The notes: generated by a model not told the origin, from the sequence alone. A stretch of 64,000 nucleotides of DNA from Ga0077523 sp038324085 (GCA_038324085.1 JBBQHP010000008.1:62001-126000); one strand, 5' to 3'. Positions 40,812 through 50,490 are shown, numbered from the stretch's first letter. Translations and numbers: made by a program.

Positions 40812-43403
40812 CTACAGCCTCGCGCCGACCCACGCACCGACCGACGCCAGTGCGGCCGTCAGCTTCGTGGGCTCGGTTCCGCCGCCTTGCGCCATGTCGG
40901 GCCGCCCGCCGCCCTTGCCACCCACCTGGGCCGCGACATGTCCGACGAGCTCACCGGCTTTCAGCTTCGCCACCAGATCCGGCGTGACCCCGGCGATGAG
41001 GGTCACCTTGCCACCTTCCACGCTGCCCAGAACGATCGCAACCGATTTCAGCTTGTCCTTCAACTTGTCGACCGTCTCACGCAACGCCTTGCCGTCGGCT
41101 CCTTCGAGCTGCGCCGCCAGCACCTGCACGCCGTTCACGTCCAACACCTGTCCGGCCAGGTCGTCCCCTTGCGAGGAAGCAAGCTTCGACTTGAGTCGGG
41201 TGAGCTCCTTCTCGAGCGCCCGCACGTTGTCGACCATCTGCACGAGCTTCGGCCCGATCTCATGCTGCGGCGCCTTCAGCGTCGCCGCGATGTCCTGCAA
41301 CTGCCTCTCCTGCTGCTGCGCCCAGGCCAGCGCCGAGTCCGCGGTGATCGCATCGATGCGACGAATGCCGGCCGCAACCCCGGTTTCGGCAACGATCTTG
41401 AAGAATCCGATGTCCCCGCTGCGCTTGACGTGCGTGCCGCCGCACAATTCGGTCGAGAACGGTCCCATGCCGATCACGCGGACCTCGTCGCCGTACTTCT
41501 CGCCGAACAGTGCCATGGCACCGGCCTTGATGGCTTCGTCATATTTCATGAGGCGCGCTTCGACCGGAACATTGTGCCGGATCTCGCGGTTTACGAGCGT
41601 CTCGACCTGGGCGATCTCCTCGGCGGTCATCGGCGCGGAATGGCTGAAGTCGAAACGGGTATGCCTGGCATCGACGAGCGAGCCCTTCTGAGTCACGTGA
41701 GTCCCGAGCACCTGGCGCAGCGCCGCGTGCAGCAGGTGGGTTGCGGAATGGTTGTAGGCGGCACGCTGCCGCTGCGCGACGTTGACCTGGGCCGTGACCC
41801 TGTCCCCGACAGCGAGCCGGCCCGTGTCGAGCCGGCCCTTGTGGCCGAACACCTCTGCCTGGATCCTCTGCGTGTCTGCAACCTCGAAATCGCCATGGCC
41901 GGAGACCAGTTCGCCGGAATCGCCCACCTGACCGCCCGACTCGGCATAGAACGGGGTCCGGTCGAGCACGATGACGCCGTGCTCGCCGGCTTCGATCGCA
42001 GGCACGGAACTGCCGTCACGATAGATGGCGAGGATCTGCGCGTCGAGCTTGTGCAGCTCGTAGCCATGGAACTCGGTCGGTTGCCCACGATACTCGACCC
42101 CGGATTGGATCGAAAATTTGGAAGCCGCGCGCGCGCGCTCGCGCTGCTGGCCCATCTCGGCCTCGAAACCGGCGAAATCGACGGTGAAACCGCGTTCGCG
42201 TGCGATGTCGGCGGTCAGGTCGAGCGGGAATCCGAAAGTGTCGTACAACTTGAAGACGGTGGAACCGTCGAGCATCCGGTCTTCTTTCTTCATCGCCGCC
42301 TCGAGCACTTCCATGCCGTTGTCGAGGGTCTCGGCGAAACGCTCTTCTTCCTGCTTCAGGACCTGCTCGACTTTCGGCTGCGCCGCCACCAGTTCCGGAT
42401 AGGCGTCGCCCATCACGCGCGCGAGTTCAGCCACGAGCGTGTGGAAGAACGGCTGTTTCCGGCCGAGCTTGTAGCCGTGGCGGATCGCGCGCCGGATGAT
42501 CCGGCGCAGCACGTAGCCACGGCCTTCGTTGCCGGGAATGACGCCGTCGGTGATGAGGAAACTGCACGCCCGGATGTGGTCTGCGATGACCTTCAGCGAA
42601 TTGTCGTCGAAATCCGCGGTTCCGGTGGCTCGCGCCGCGGCGCCGATCAGGTCCTGGAACAGGTCGATGTCGTAATTGGAGTGCACGCCCTGCATTACCG
42701 CACTGATGCGCTCCAGGCCCATGCCCGTATCGACGGAGGGTCGCGGCAGCGGATTCAGCACCCCGGCTGCGTCCCGATTGAACTGCATGAACACCAGGTT
42801 CCAGATTTCGATATAGCGATCGCCATCGGCGTCCGCGGATCCAGGCGGCCCACCGGCCACGCCCGGACCGTGATCGAAGAAGATCTCCGTGCAGTATCCA
42901 CACGGCCCGGTCTCGCCCATCTGCCAGAAATTGTCGCTGGTGGGGATGCGAATCACCCGGTCTGCAGGCACCCGGATGTCCTCGAGCCAGATCTTCTCGG
43001 CACCGTCGTCCTCGGAATGCACGGTGACCCAGAGGCGGTTCTTCGGCAGCCCCAGCTCCTCGGTGAGAAAACCCCAGGCGAACTCGATGGCTTCGCGCTT
43101 GAAGTAGTCGCCGAAGCTGAAATTGCCGAGCATCTCGAAGAACGTGTGATGACGCGCCGTATAGCCTACGTTCTCGAGATCGTTGTGCTTGCCGCCCGCG
43201 CGGACGCAGCGCTGCGACGTGGTCGCGCGGGAATAGGCGCGCTTCTCCTGACCGAGGAACACGTCCTTGAACTGCACCATGCCGGCGTTGGTGAACAACA
43301 GCGTGGGATCGTTGCCCGGGACCAGGGGGGACGACGCCACGACGGTGTGCCCGTTACGGTGGAAGTAGTCCAGAAAACGCTGACGTATCTCGCTGCTCTT
43401 CAT
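40812..43403 (-). CDS. alaS: Alanyl-tRNA synthetase
   Basis: Charges tRNA-Ala. The 863-residue product has class II core motifs (SSPLVPGNDPTLLFTNAGM, RCVRAGGKHNDLENVGYTAR, PSVDTGMGLERISAVMQ), the editing domain HSATHLLHAALRQVLG and CGGTHVKRSGDIG with zinc ligands, and the C-terminal DHHA1 GGGRPDMAQGGG segment. Length is typical (about 870). It is third in recA-recX-alaS, 46 bases after recX. Confidence 0.97.
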   Translation of the reverse strand: MKSSEIRQRFLDYFHRNGHTVVASSPLVPGNDPTLLFTNAGMVQFKDVFLGQEKRAYSRATTSQRCVRAGGKHNDLENVGYTARHHTFFEMLGNFSFGDYFKREAIEFAWGFLTEELGLPKNRLWVTVHSEDDGAEKIWLEDIRVPADRVIRIPTSDNFWQMGETGPCGYCTEIFFDHGPGVAGGPPGSADADGDRYIEIWNLVFMQFNRDAAGVLNPLPRPSVDTGMGLERISAVMQGVHSNYDIDLFQDLIGAAARATGTADFDDNSLKVIADHIRACSFLITDGVIPGNEGRGYVLRRIIRRAIRHGYKLGRKQPFFHTLVAELARVMGDAYPELVAAQPKVEQVLKQEEERFAETLDNGMEVLEAAMKKEDRMLDGSTVFKLYDTFGFPLDLTADIARERGFTVDFAGFEAEMGQQRERARAASKFSIQSGVEYRGQPTEFHGYELHKLDAQILAIYRDGSSVPAIEAGEHGVIVLDRTPFYAESGGQVGDSGELVSGHGDFEVADTQRIQAEVFGHKGRLDTGRLAVGDRVTAQVNVAQRQRAAYNHSATHLLHAALRQVLGTHVTQKGSLVDARHTRFDFSHSAPMTAEEIAQVETLVNREIRHNVPVEARLMKYDEAIKAGAMALFGEKYGDEVRVIGMGPFSTELCGGTHVKRSGDIGFFKIVAETGVAAGIRRIDAITADSALAWAQQQERQLQDIAATLKAPQHEIGPKLVQMVDNVRALEKELTRLKSKLASSQGDDLAGQVLDVNGVQVLAAQLEGADGKALRETVDKLKDKLKSVAIVLGSVEGGKVTLIAGVTPDLVAKLKAGELVGHVAAQVGGKGGGRPDMAQGGGTEPTKLTAALASVGAWVGARL

Positions 43404-43449
43404 GCGGATGCCTGGTGCTGGTGCGGATGGGAAAAGTGTCGGACCTCGA

Positions 43450-43905
43450 TCAGCCGAGATCCTGTTCTATCGGTGCGCGCAGAAGTCGCCGGATCACCTC
43501 GAGGCTGAAGCCTCGCGCCTGCAGATAACGGCCCTGCTTCGCCCAGTCGTGCATGGTGGCCGGGACGGCCGCGAACTTGCGGCGCAGAACACGCTGCGCT
43601 TCGTCGTATTCGTTGGTGCGAGCGTCGGTGAGCGCCGCGCCGACGATATCGTCGGCCACGCCGCGCCGACGCAGCTCGCGTTCGACGGTGAGCGGGCCGT
43701 GGCGTCCGCGGTGGCGGTTCGCGAGCTGTTCCGCGAAGCGGGCATCGGACAGAAACCCCAGACGCTGCATTTCGTCGAGCAGCGCCGCCATGTCGTCGCC
43801 GGGCGCAGCGTGCGGTTCCAGCTTTTTCGCAAGTTCGGCACGAGCGTAGTCGCGCCGGGCGAGCATGCGGATCGCCCGGCTGCGCAGCGTCGGTACCCCG
43901 CTCAA
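43450..43905 (-). CDS. recX: Regulatory protein RecX
   Basis: RecX binds RecA filaments and limits their growth. The 151-residue product starts with LRSRAIRMLARRDYARAELAKKL and has FLSDARFAEQLANRHRGRHGP, the family core, plus three-helix repeats. The TTG at 43905 overlaps the recA stop as TTGA, so translation is coupled. An ATG at 43866 (RML) would cut the first helix. Confidence 0.9.
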   Translation of the reverse strand: MSGVPTLRSRAIRMLARRDYARAELAKKLEPHAAPGDDMAALLDEMQRLGFLSDARFAEQLANRHRGRHGPLTVERELRRRGVADDIVGAALTDARTNEYDEAQRVLRRKFAAVPATMHDWAKQGRYLQARGFSLEVIRRLLRAPIEQDLG

Positions 43906-44924
43906 TCCGCCTCGGCGAGCGCCGCAACAGGCGCGTTCACACCGGCGGCCTCACGAATCTTGAGCTCGATCTCCTGAGCAATGTCCGGGTGCTCCCTGAG
44001 GTATTCGCGCGCGTTGTCCTTGCCCTGGCCGATCTTGTCGCCCTTGTATGCGTACCAGGCGCCGGATTTTTCGACGATGTGGTGATTCACGCCCATCTCC
44101 ACGATCTCGCCCTGGCGCGAGATACCCTCGCCGTACAGGATGTCGAACTCGGCCGTGCGAAACGGCGGCGCGACCTTGTTCTTGACCACCTTCACGCGGG
44201 TCTCGCTGCCGATGACTTCCTCGCCTTTCTTGATCGCACCCGTGCGACGGATGTCGAGGCGCACCGAAGCATAGAATTTGAGCGCATTGCCACCCGTGGT
44301 CGTCTCGGGATTGCCGAACATGACGCCGATTTTCATCCGGATCTGGTTGATGAAGATCACCATCGTGTTGGAACGCTTGATGTTGCCGGTCAGTTTACGC
44401 AGCGCCTGCGACATGAGGCGCGCCTGGAGACCCGGTAGCTGGTCGCCCATCTCGCCCTCGATCTCGGCTTTGGGCGTCAGCGCCGCCACGGAATCGATGA
44501 CCACGATGTCGACCGAAGCGGAGCGAACCAGCATGTCCGCGATCTCGAGCGCCTGCTCGCCGTTGTCCGGCTGGGAGATGAGCAGGTCCTCGACCTTGAC
44601 GCCGAGCTTGCGGGCGTACTGGGGATCCAGCGCGTGTTCGGCATCGATGAACGCCGCGGTGCCGCCGAGCTTCTGAGCCTCGGCGATGACCTGCAGCGTG
44701 AGCGTCGTCTTGCCGGACGATTCCGGGCCGTAGATCTCGATGACCCGTCCGCGCGGGAGGCCGCCGACTCCCAGCGCCAGGTCGAGGCCGAGGGATCCGG
44801 TCGAGATCACCTGGATGTCCCGGGAGACCTCGTGCTCGCCCAGCTTCATGATCGAGCCCTTGCCGAACTGCTTCTCGATCTGGGACAAGGCCGCTGCAAG
44901 CGCCTTGCTCTTGTTGTCGTCCAT
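43902..44924 (-). CDS. recA: Recombinase RecA
   Basis: The 340-residue strand-exchange ATPase and SOS coprotease. Motifs: IEIYGPESSGKTTLTLQ (Walker A), SAVAALTPKAEIEGEMGD region in loop L1 context, NQIRMKIGVMFGNPETTTGG (L2) and KFYASVRLDIRR. The C-terminus is shorter in acidic residues than in E. coli. A CATAAT box and AGAGG lie upstream; no LexA box of the CTG-N10-CAG type is seen. Confidence 0.97.
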   Translation of the reverse strand: MDDNKSKALAAALSQIEKQFGKGSIMKLGEHEVSRDIQVISTGSLGLDLALGVGGLPRGRVIEIYGPESSGKTTLTLQVIAEAQKLGGTAAFIDAEHALDPQYARKLGVKVEDLLISQPDNGEQALEIADMLVRSASVDIVVIDSVAALTPKAEIEGEMGDQLPGLQARLMSQALRKLTGNIKRSNTMVIFINQIRMKIGVMFGNPETTTGGNALKFYASVRLDIRRTGAIKKGEEVIGSETRVKVVKNKVAPPFRTAEFDILYGEGISRQGEIVEMGVNHHIVEKSGAWYAYKGDKIGQGKDNAREYLREHPDIAQEIELKIREAAGVNAPVAALAEAD

Positions 44925-44953
44925 GGGGTCGGGCCTCTTGAAAGTGAGGCCAC

Positions 44954-44959
44954 ATTATG
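44954..44959 (-). promoter_or_regulatory. -10 box (CATAAT) for recA
   Basis: CATAAT on the minus strand 30 bases before the recA ATG. The -35 is weak (TTCGTC at 17 bases). Confidence 0.4.
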
Positions 44960-45099
44960 GCACAAGGCCCGCCCCCGACGAAGCCGGCTTTGTCCCTTTT
45001 ATTCAATAACCTGCCTCCAATCAACGGACTTCACCGGAGGTAGCCCGCCGAGCACGCGAAATCTTAAAGAACCAGCCCCGAATGCCGATGACGTGATTC

Positions 45100-47499
45100 A
45101 TGGCCGCCTTACCCGCTACCGCGTCGACAATCGCCCGTTTCGAGGTCCGGCGCGCACTCGGCAGAGGTGCCCAGGGCGAAGTCTGGCTCGCCTACGACCC
45201 GCAATTGAAGCGCGAGGTCGCCATCAAGACCCTGACCCTCGATGCGCAGCGCGACGCCGCCCAGGTCAAGGCGCTGCTCGCGGAAGCCGTGATGGTGAGC
45301 CGGCTCGCGCATCCGAGCATAGTGACCCTATTCGACGCGGGCCAGGACGCAGACAAGCCCTACCTCGTCTTCGAATACGTTCCCGGCCGCACGCTGGCGG
45401 CCGTCATTCGCGAATCGGGCAAGCTCGAACCCGGCCGGGCTGCGGAGTTGTGCGCCCAGATCCTGCGCGCGATCCAGTTCGCTCACGCCAAGGGCGTCCT
45501 GCATCGGGACATCAAACCGGGAAACGTCATGATCACCGACGAGGGCGTGGCCCGGGTCATGGACTTCGGCATCGCTTCGCTGCTCACGGGCGAGGACCCG
45601 GGGGCTGCCAGCTTCCACGGCACCCCGTCCTACATGGCGCCCGAATATGCGACTGACCGGATCTTCACCCCGAAGTCCGACGTGTTCTCGGCCGGAATGG
45701 TCCTCTATGAGATGCTCACGGGTCGCCAAGCCGTCGCCGGCAGCACGGTGTTCGAGATACTCCACAAGATCGCGAACGTCGAGTTCACGCTGCCGTCGCG
45801 GATCGTCGAGGGCATCGACGAACGCCTCGACGCAATCGTCATGCGCGCGCTCGCCAAGAATCCCGCCGAGCGCTTCGAATCGGCCCAGCAGATGGCCGAC
45901 GCACTGGCGGCCTATCTGGCCCCGGAAGCCCCGGCTGCGACCGGCGGCGAAGGCGCCACCGGGACCCTCGAATTCCTGTTGCGGCGCATGCGCCACAAGA
46001 GCGACTTCCCGGCGCTGTCCCACACCATCTCTGCCGTCAACAAGGCCACGGCATCGGACCGGGAAGGCGTGGCCGCGCTCTCCAACAGCGTCCTCAAGGA
46101 TTTCGCGCTCACCAACAAGCTCTTGAAGCTGGTGAATACGGCCTACTTCGGCCAGTTCGGCGGCACCATCAGCACCATCTCGCGGGCGATCATGGTGCTG
46201 GGCTTCGACCAGATCCGTTCGATCGCGCTCACGCTCATGCTGTTCGAGCACCTGCAGAACAAGGCGCAGGCGTCCGATCTCAAGGACGAGGTCCTGTCCT
46301 CGTTCTTCAGCGGCGTCCTGGCGCGCGAACTGGTGGCCAAGGCCGGCATCCGCGATGGCGAGGAAGGTTTCATCTGCGCGATGTTCCACAACCTCGGCCG
46401 GTTGCTGGTCGCCTTCTATTTTCACGAGGAGCACCAGGAGATCCGCAAGCTCCTCGCCCGCGGCGTCGATGTCGCCGAGGCCACCGAGCAGGTGCTCGGC
46501 ATCTCCTACGACGACCTGGGAATCGGGATCGCGCGGTCCTGGAACTTTCCCGACAAACTGATCGGCAGCATGCGCTCCATCAGCGAGGCGAAGCTCCGCA
46601 AGCCGCCGAACGAGACCGAACGCCTGCGCGCGCTCGCCGAGCTGTCCTCCAATCTGTGCGGCATCATCTGCGACGTCGCGCCCGACGACAGGCCCGCCCG
46701 CCTGGGGGGGCTCGTGGAGCGCTTCGGCGACGCGCTCGGTGTAACCGAGCAACACCTGAAGAGCGCGGTCCAGAACGCTGTCAAGGAGATCGCGCGCGAC
46801 GCGGCGGTGCTCAACCTCAAGACCGCCAACAGTCCGTTCTTCCGCCAGGCGCAGCAATGGTCGGCCGAAGGCGCCCCCGCGAGCGACGGGTCGATCACGC
46901 AGGACCTCGCCACGGCCATGGAGTCGACCCTGCTGGTCGAGCCGGCGCGCGAGCTCGCCACGAACTCGCAGCTGGACACTTCCCAACGGCAGGCCATCCT
47001 CACCGCCGGCATCCAGGACATCACCGATGCCCTGGTCGGCAACTTCGCACTGAACGACGTGCTGCGCATCATCCTCGAGACGATGTACCGCGGCATGGGC
47101 TTTACGCGCGTGCTGCTGTGCGTGCGCGACGCGGCATCGAGCACGCTGAAAAGCCGCTTCGGCTTCGGCGAGGATGTCGACCAGATCATAAAGAAAGGCT
47201 TCTCCATCCCGCTGGCGCCGGCTAAGGACGTGTTCCACGCGTCGATCAGCCAGGGCGCGGACATCTACATCGAGGACGTGAACGGCGAGAAGATCCGCGA
47301 CCATATCCCGGCGTGGTACCGCAACCGTATCACCGCCGAGTCGCTCGCCTTGTTTCCCGTCATCCTGAACAAGAAGCCGGTGGGCATGTTCTACGGGGAC
47401 AGCACCCAAGCCCGGGCACTGCGGTTCAGCGCTGAGGAGCTCTCCCTGCTCAAGACGCTGCGCAACCAGGCCGTGCTCGCGATCAAGTCGCAGAGCTGA
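45100..47499 (+). CDS. Ser/Thr protein kinase fused to HDOD and GAF domains
   Basis: A 799-residue cytoplasmic protein. The kinase domain (about 10-270) is complete: glycine loop ALGRGAQGEVWLAY, Lys43, HRDIKPGN with Asp137, DFG at 155-157 and GTPSYMAPE. An HDOD domain follows (about 295-500; VLKDFALTNKLLKLVNTAYF and FICAMFHNLGRLL), then a GAF-like sensor domain (about 630-795; MGFTRVLLCVRD to LRNQAVLAIKSQ). No membrane or PASTA region. It overlaps the next gene as TGATG, so the cyclase-FHA protein is a likely partner or substrate reader. Signal is unknown; GAF may bind a small molecule. Confidence 0.9.
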   Translation: MAALPATASTIARFEVRRALGRGAQGEVWLAYDPQLKREVAIKTLTLDAQRDAAQVKALLAEAVMVSRLAHPSIVTLFDAGQDADKPYLVFEYVPGRTLAAVIRESGKLEPGRAAELCAQILRAIQFAHAKGVLHRDIKPGNVMITDEGVARVMDFGIASLLTGEDPGAASFHGTPSYMAPEYATDRIFTPKSDVFSAGMVLYEMLTGRQAVAGSTVFEILHKIANVEFTLPSRIVEGIDERLDAIVMRALAKNPAERFESAQQMADALAAYLAPEAPAATGGEGATGTLEFLLRRMRHKSDFPALSHTISAVNKATASDREGVAALSNSVLKDFALTNKLLKLVNTAYFGQFGGTISTISRAIMVLGFDQIRSIALTLMLFEHLQNKAQASDLKDEVLSSFFSGVLARELVAKAGIRDGEEGFICAMFHNLGRLLVAFYFHEEHQEIRKLLARGVDVAEATEQVLGISYDDLGIGIARSWNFPDKLIGSMRSISEAKLRKPPNETERLRALAELSSNLCGIICDVAPDDRPARLGGLVERFGDALGVTEQHLKSAVQNAVKEIARDAAVLNLKTANSPFFRQAQQWSAEGAPASDGSITQDLATAMESTLLVEPARELATNSQLDTSQRQAILTAGIQDITDALVGNFALNDVLRIILETMYRGMGFTRVLLCVRDAASSTLKSRFGFGEDVDQIIKKGFSIPLAPAKDVFHASISQGADIYIEDVNGEKIRDHIPAWYRNRITAESLALFPVILNKKPVGMFYGDSTQARALRFSAEELSLLKTLRNQAVLAIKSQS

Positions 47500-48419
47500 T
47501 GAACGGGAGCGCGGCGGAACGCACCGAAGCGCTGGCCGTGCTATTTGCGGATATTGCCGGCAGTACCCGCTTGTACGAGGTGCTGGGCGACACCGAAGCA
47601 TTGCGGCGCGTGCAGGCCTGCATCGCGGCGCTGCGCACGGTCACGGCGCGCTTCGACGGCACCGTGATCAAGACCATCGGCGATGAGGTGCTGTGCGTCT
47701 TCGTCGACGCCGCCACGGCGCTGCGGGCGGCAGCGGAGATGCAGAACGCGGTGCGCGCGCTTCCTTCCAAGGATGGCATTCGCGCCGCCGTCCGGGTCGG
47801 CTTCCATGCCGGGCCCGTATTGCTGCGCGACGGCGACGTGTTCGGCGACACGGTCAATGTCGCTGCCCGCATCGCCGGCCTCGCGAAGGCACATCAGATC
47901 CTGACCAGCGACACCAGCTGCGAGACGCTTCCGGGCTACCTCAGAATGAGCGTGCGCACGCTGGGCGACATGGCGCTGAAGGGTCGCCATGCCGAAGTCG
48001 GTCTGTGCGAGGTGATCTGGGACCTCGGTCAGGACATGACATTGGTCGAAGGCGTGGAGTCGCGGGCAGCTGCCGCGGCGCGCGAGCTCGCCCTCGAGTG
48101 CGGCGGGCAGCACTGGCGGCTCACCCGCGGCGTGCTCGCGATCGGTCGCGACCGCACCAGCGACATCGTGGTGTCGGGCCCGCGCGCCTCGCGCCAGCAC
48201 GCCCGCATCGAGGCCCGCGCCGGCAGATTCGTCCTCGTGGACCTCAGCACCAATGGCACGTTCGTGCGCCCGGCGGGCGGCGACATGGTGTTGTTGAAGC
48301 GCGAGGAGCACGTGCTCGCCGGTGACGGCCACATCGCATTCGGCGACGAGGTCAACGGTCCCGGACCCAACGTTCTGTCCTATGGCTGCCACCAGCTCAC
48401 CGAGACGGCAGGCGCATGA
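47499..48419 (+). CDS. Class III nucleotide cyclase fused to an FHA domain
   Basis: A 306-residue soluble protein. The cyclase domain (about 10-180) has both metal aspartates, Asp18 in LFADIAGSTRL and Asp62 in KTIGDEVLCVF, and VFGDTVNVAARI. The C-terminal FHA domain (about 205-300) shows LAIGRDRTSDIVVSG, ASRQHARIE and DLSTNGTFVR, the Arg/Ser/His/Asn pattern for phosphothreonine binding. Its start overlaps the kinase stop, so phosphorylation by the kinase could recruit or tune the cyclase. cAMP versus cGMP is not decidable. Confidence 0.9.
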   Translation: MNGSAAERTEALAVLFADIAGSTRLYEVLGDTEALRRVQACIAALRTVTARFDGTVIKTIGDEVLCVFVDAATALRAAAEMQNAVRALPSKDGIRAAVRVGFHAGPVLLRDGDVFGDTVNVAARIAGLAKAHQILTSDTSCETLPGYLRMSVRTLGDMALKGRHAEVGLCEVIWDLGQDMTLVEGVESRAAAAARELALECGGQHWRLTRGVLAIGRDRTSDIVVSGPRASRQHARIEARAGRFVLVDLSTNGTFVRPAGGDMVLLKREEHVLAGDGHIAFGDEVNGPGPNVLSYGCHQLTETAGA

Positions 48420-48521
48420 ACGCGGCACCACGGCTCTCGACTCTCCCGTTGCTCCCACCGCCTCCCGACCAGTAGCGAGGCCGCCGGACGGTTGCGCGTA
48501 CGGCGGCGCGCGTCGGATCGC

Positions 48522-49025
48522 TCAGGCGAGCGCGGGCCGCAGCACCCGTTCGATCACCCCTTCGAGCGCGGCGATGACCGACTGACGGCGGACGGCTTCG
48601 CGATCGCCCGCGAAGCGGAATGTCCCTGCTTCCCGCAACCCTTCGAGCGATCCCCAGCCGATGCACACCGTGCCGACGGGCTTCTCCGGCGAACCGCCCG
48701 TCGGGCCCGCCACACCGCTCACGGCGACCGCGTATTCGGCGCCGCTCAGCCTGACCGCGCCGTCGATCATCTCGATGACCGTGGCTTCCGATACGGCGCC
48801 GCGCGCGAGCAGGGTCTGTGCCGCGACCCCGAGCACGGCGCGCTTGGCGGCGTTGCTGTAGGTTATGAAACCGCGGTCGTACCAGCCGGAACTGCCGGGA
48901 ACCATGGTGACGACTTCGCCGATCCATCCGCCCGTGCACGATTCTGCCGTCACGAGCCGCGCCCCGCGGGTCCCCAGAACCTCCCCGACCCGCTCCGACA
49001 ATCGATACAGCTCGACGTCCGTCAC
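48522..49025 (-). CDS. pncC: Nicotinamide-nucleotide amidohydrolase PncC (CinA C-terminal family)
   Basis: Deamidates NMN to nicotinate mononucleotide, recycling NAD. The 167-residue stand-alone CinA C-domain has TAESCTGGWIGEVVTMVPGSS, YSNAAKRAVLGV and VAVSGVAGPTGGSPEKPVGT. GTG at 49025 overlaps the pgpA stop as GTGA and gives the usual length. It closes the DUF3034-thiL-pgpA-pncC run, a thiL-pgpA-pncC order frequent in proteobacteria. Confidence 0.93.
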   Translation of the reverse strand: MTDVELYRLSERVGEVLGTRGARLVTAESCTGGWIGEVVTMVPGSSGWYDRGFITYSNAAKRAVLGVAAQTLLARGAVSEATVIEMIDGAVRLSGAEYAVAVSGVAGPTGGSPEKPVGTVCIGWGSLEGLREAGTFRFAGDREAVRRQSVIAALEGVIERVLRPALA

Positions 49026-49534
49026 AGCACCATTGCCTTCCACGCCGCCAGCACGAACAGCGCGTAGCACGCCGCGATCAGATCGTCGAACATCACTCCG
49101 AAGCCATTCTTCACCGTCCGGTCATAGTAGCGGATGGGCATGGGTTTCACGATGTCGAAGGCGCGGAACAGCAGGAAGCCGAAGGCTTGCCAGAGCAGCC
49201 CCGGCGGCAGCATGAACAGCACGAAGAGGAACGCGACGATCTCGTCGAACACCATGCCCCCGTGATCGTGCACCTGGAGATCCCGTCCCGTGCGATCGCA
49301 TGCCCATGAACCGACCACGAAGAGCGCGAGCAGCAATGCTGCGAACCACGGATCGGGCAGGCGCGGGTAGAGCAGATCGAAGATCGGAAACGCCACCAGC
49401 GTCCCGATCGTGCCGGGAGCGATGCGGGACAGACCCGCGCCGAAACCGAGGGCGATGAAATGCGCCGGGTGCCGGATCAGGAAGCGCGCATCGGGTCGAA
49501 CCTCGGCCTCGTCAGCCAAAGTGGTCGAAGCCAT
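49022..49534 (-). CDS. pgpA: Phosphatidylglycerophosphatase A
   Basis: An inner-membrane phosphatase in phosphatidylglycerol synthesis. The 170-residue product shows HFIALGFGAGLSRIAPGTIG, HDHGGMVFDEIVAFLFVLF, FRAFDIVKPMPIRYYDR and GFGVMFDDLIAACYA, all PgpA signatures, with four hydrophobic segments. ATG at 49534 overlaps thiL by 23 bases. Confidence 0.93.
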   Translation of the reverse strand: MASTTLADEAEVRPDARFLIRHPAHFIALGFGAGLSRIAPGTIGTLVAFPIFDLLYPRLPDPWFAALLLALFVVGSWACDRTGRDLQVHDHGGMVFDEIVAFLFVLFMLPPGLLWQAFGFLLFRAFDIVKPMPIRYYDRTVKNGFGVMFDDLIAACYALFVLAAWKAMVL

Positions 49535-50468
49535 GTTCCGCAAGGGCCATTCGGCGGCGTTCCCCATCGAGCACCGCGACGCCGGCACCCGCGACCACCT
49601 GCCCGACGCGCGTCACGGCGACGCCCGTCCGCGCGAACAAGGCGTCGATCCGTGCTCGGCAGGAAACAGGTGCGGTGAACGCAAGCTCGTAGTCGTCACC
49701 CCCGCTCAACGCTGCTCGTCGCACCACGGGACTGTCGCGCAGGGCCTGCGCAGGCAGCGACAACGGGACTCGCTCCCATTCGATCTCGATCGCAACGGCC
49801 GAACGCTCCGCCACATGGGCGACGTCGGCCACGAGACCGTCGGAGACGTCGATGCAGGCAGTCGCGGCGCCGATCAACGCGCTGCCCAGCTGGACTCTAG
49901 GCTGCGGTCGATGCAGCCTGGCCTGCGCCAGCTCGCGATGCGCGGGTTCGAGTTCGATCACCCCTTGCTCCGCTGCCAGGGCGAGCGCCGCGTCGCCCAC
50001 GACCCCGGACACCCACAGGTCATCGCCAGGCCGCGCTCCGCTGCGCAGCAGTGCCTTGCCGGTCGCCACCTCGCCCATGATCTGGATGCAGATCGTCAAC
50101 GGACCGCGCGTCGTGTCGCCGCCGATCAGATCGACGCCGTTCGCATCGGCCAGTGCGAGCAGGCCGTCCATGAACGCTCCGACCCAGGCCTCGTCCGCTT
50201 CGGGAAGCGCCAGTGCCAGCGTCGCCCACCTCGGCCGCGCACCCATGGCGGCCAGGTCCGACAGATTCACCGCCAGCGACTTGTGCCCTACATCGGCGGG
50301 TGGCGCGTCGGCGCGGAAATGGCGGCCGGACACCAGCATGTCGGTCGACACTGCCAGCGAGGTCGACGGTGTGGTCGCCACCAGCGCAGCGTCGTCTCCA
50401 CCCGCGAGCAGCGTGTGGCGGGTGGGCGGCGAGAAGAAACGCCCGATCAGCTCGAACTCGGTGGTCAC
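49512..50468 (-). CDS. thiL: Thiamine-monophosphate kinase
   Basis: Phosphorylates thiamine monophosphate to the active pyrophosphate. The 318-residue product starts EFELIGRFF and has GDDAALV, STDMLVSGRHF, VNLSDLAAMGARPRW, LIGGDTTRG and CIDVSDGLVADV, the metal and ATP sites of the PurM-like fold. GTG start at 50468, 22 bases after the DUF3034 gene. No TPP riboswitch is visible upstream. Confidence 0.94.
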   Translation of the reverse strand: MTTEFELIGRFFSPPTRHTLLAGGDDAALVATTPSTSLAVSTDMLVSGRHFRADAPPADVGHKSLAVNLSDLAAMGARPRWATLALALPEADEAWVGAFMDGLLALADANGVDLIGGDTTRGPLTICIQIMGEVATGKALLRSGARPGDDLWVSGVVGDAALALAAEQGVIELEPAHRELAQARLHRPQPRVQLGSALIGAATACIDVSDGLVADVAHVAERSAVAIEIEWERVPLSLPAQALRDSPVVRRAALSGGDDYELAFTAPVSCRARIDALFARTGVAVTRVGQVVAGAGVAVLDGERRRMALAEHGFDHFG

Positions 50469-50490
50469 GCCGGCATTCTACCGGCGCGAA

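Noticed and set aside
40803..43508. A 901-residue open frame on the plus strand opposite alaS
   Set aside because: It mirrors alaS in a high-GC region where antisense frames stay open; its composition is rich in Arg, His and Asp with no domain signature, while alaS is unmistakable.
45328..47601. A 757-residue open frame opposite the kinase-HDOD-GAF gene
   Set aside because: Codon-bias shadow of the real gene; no motif or ribosome site.
50469..50490. TPP riboswitch before thiL
   Set aside because: Only 22 bases separate it from the upstream gene; no room for the aptamer.
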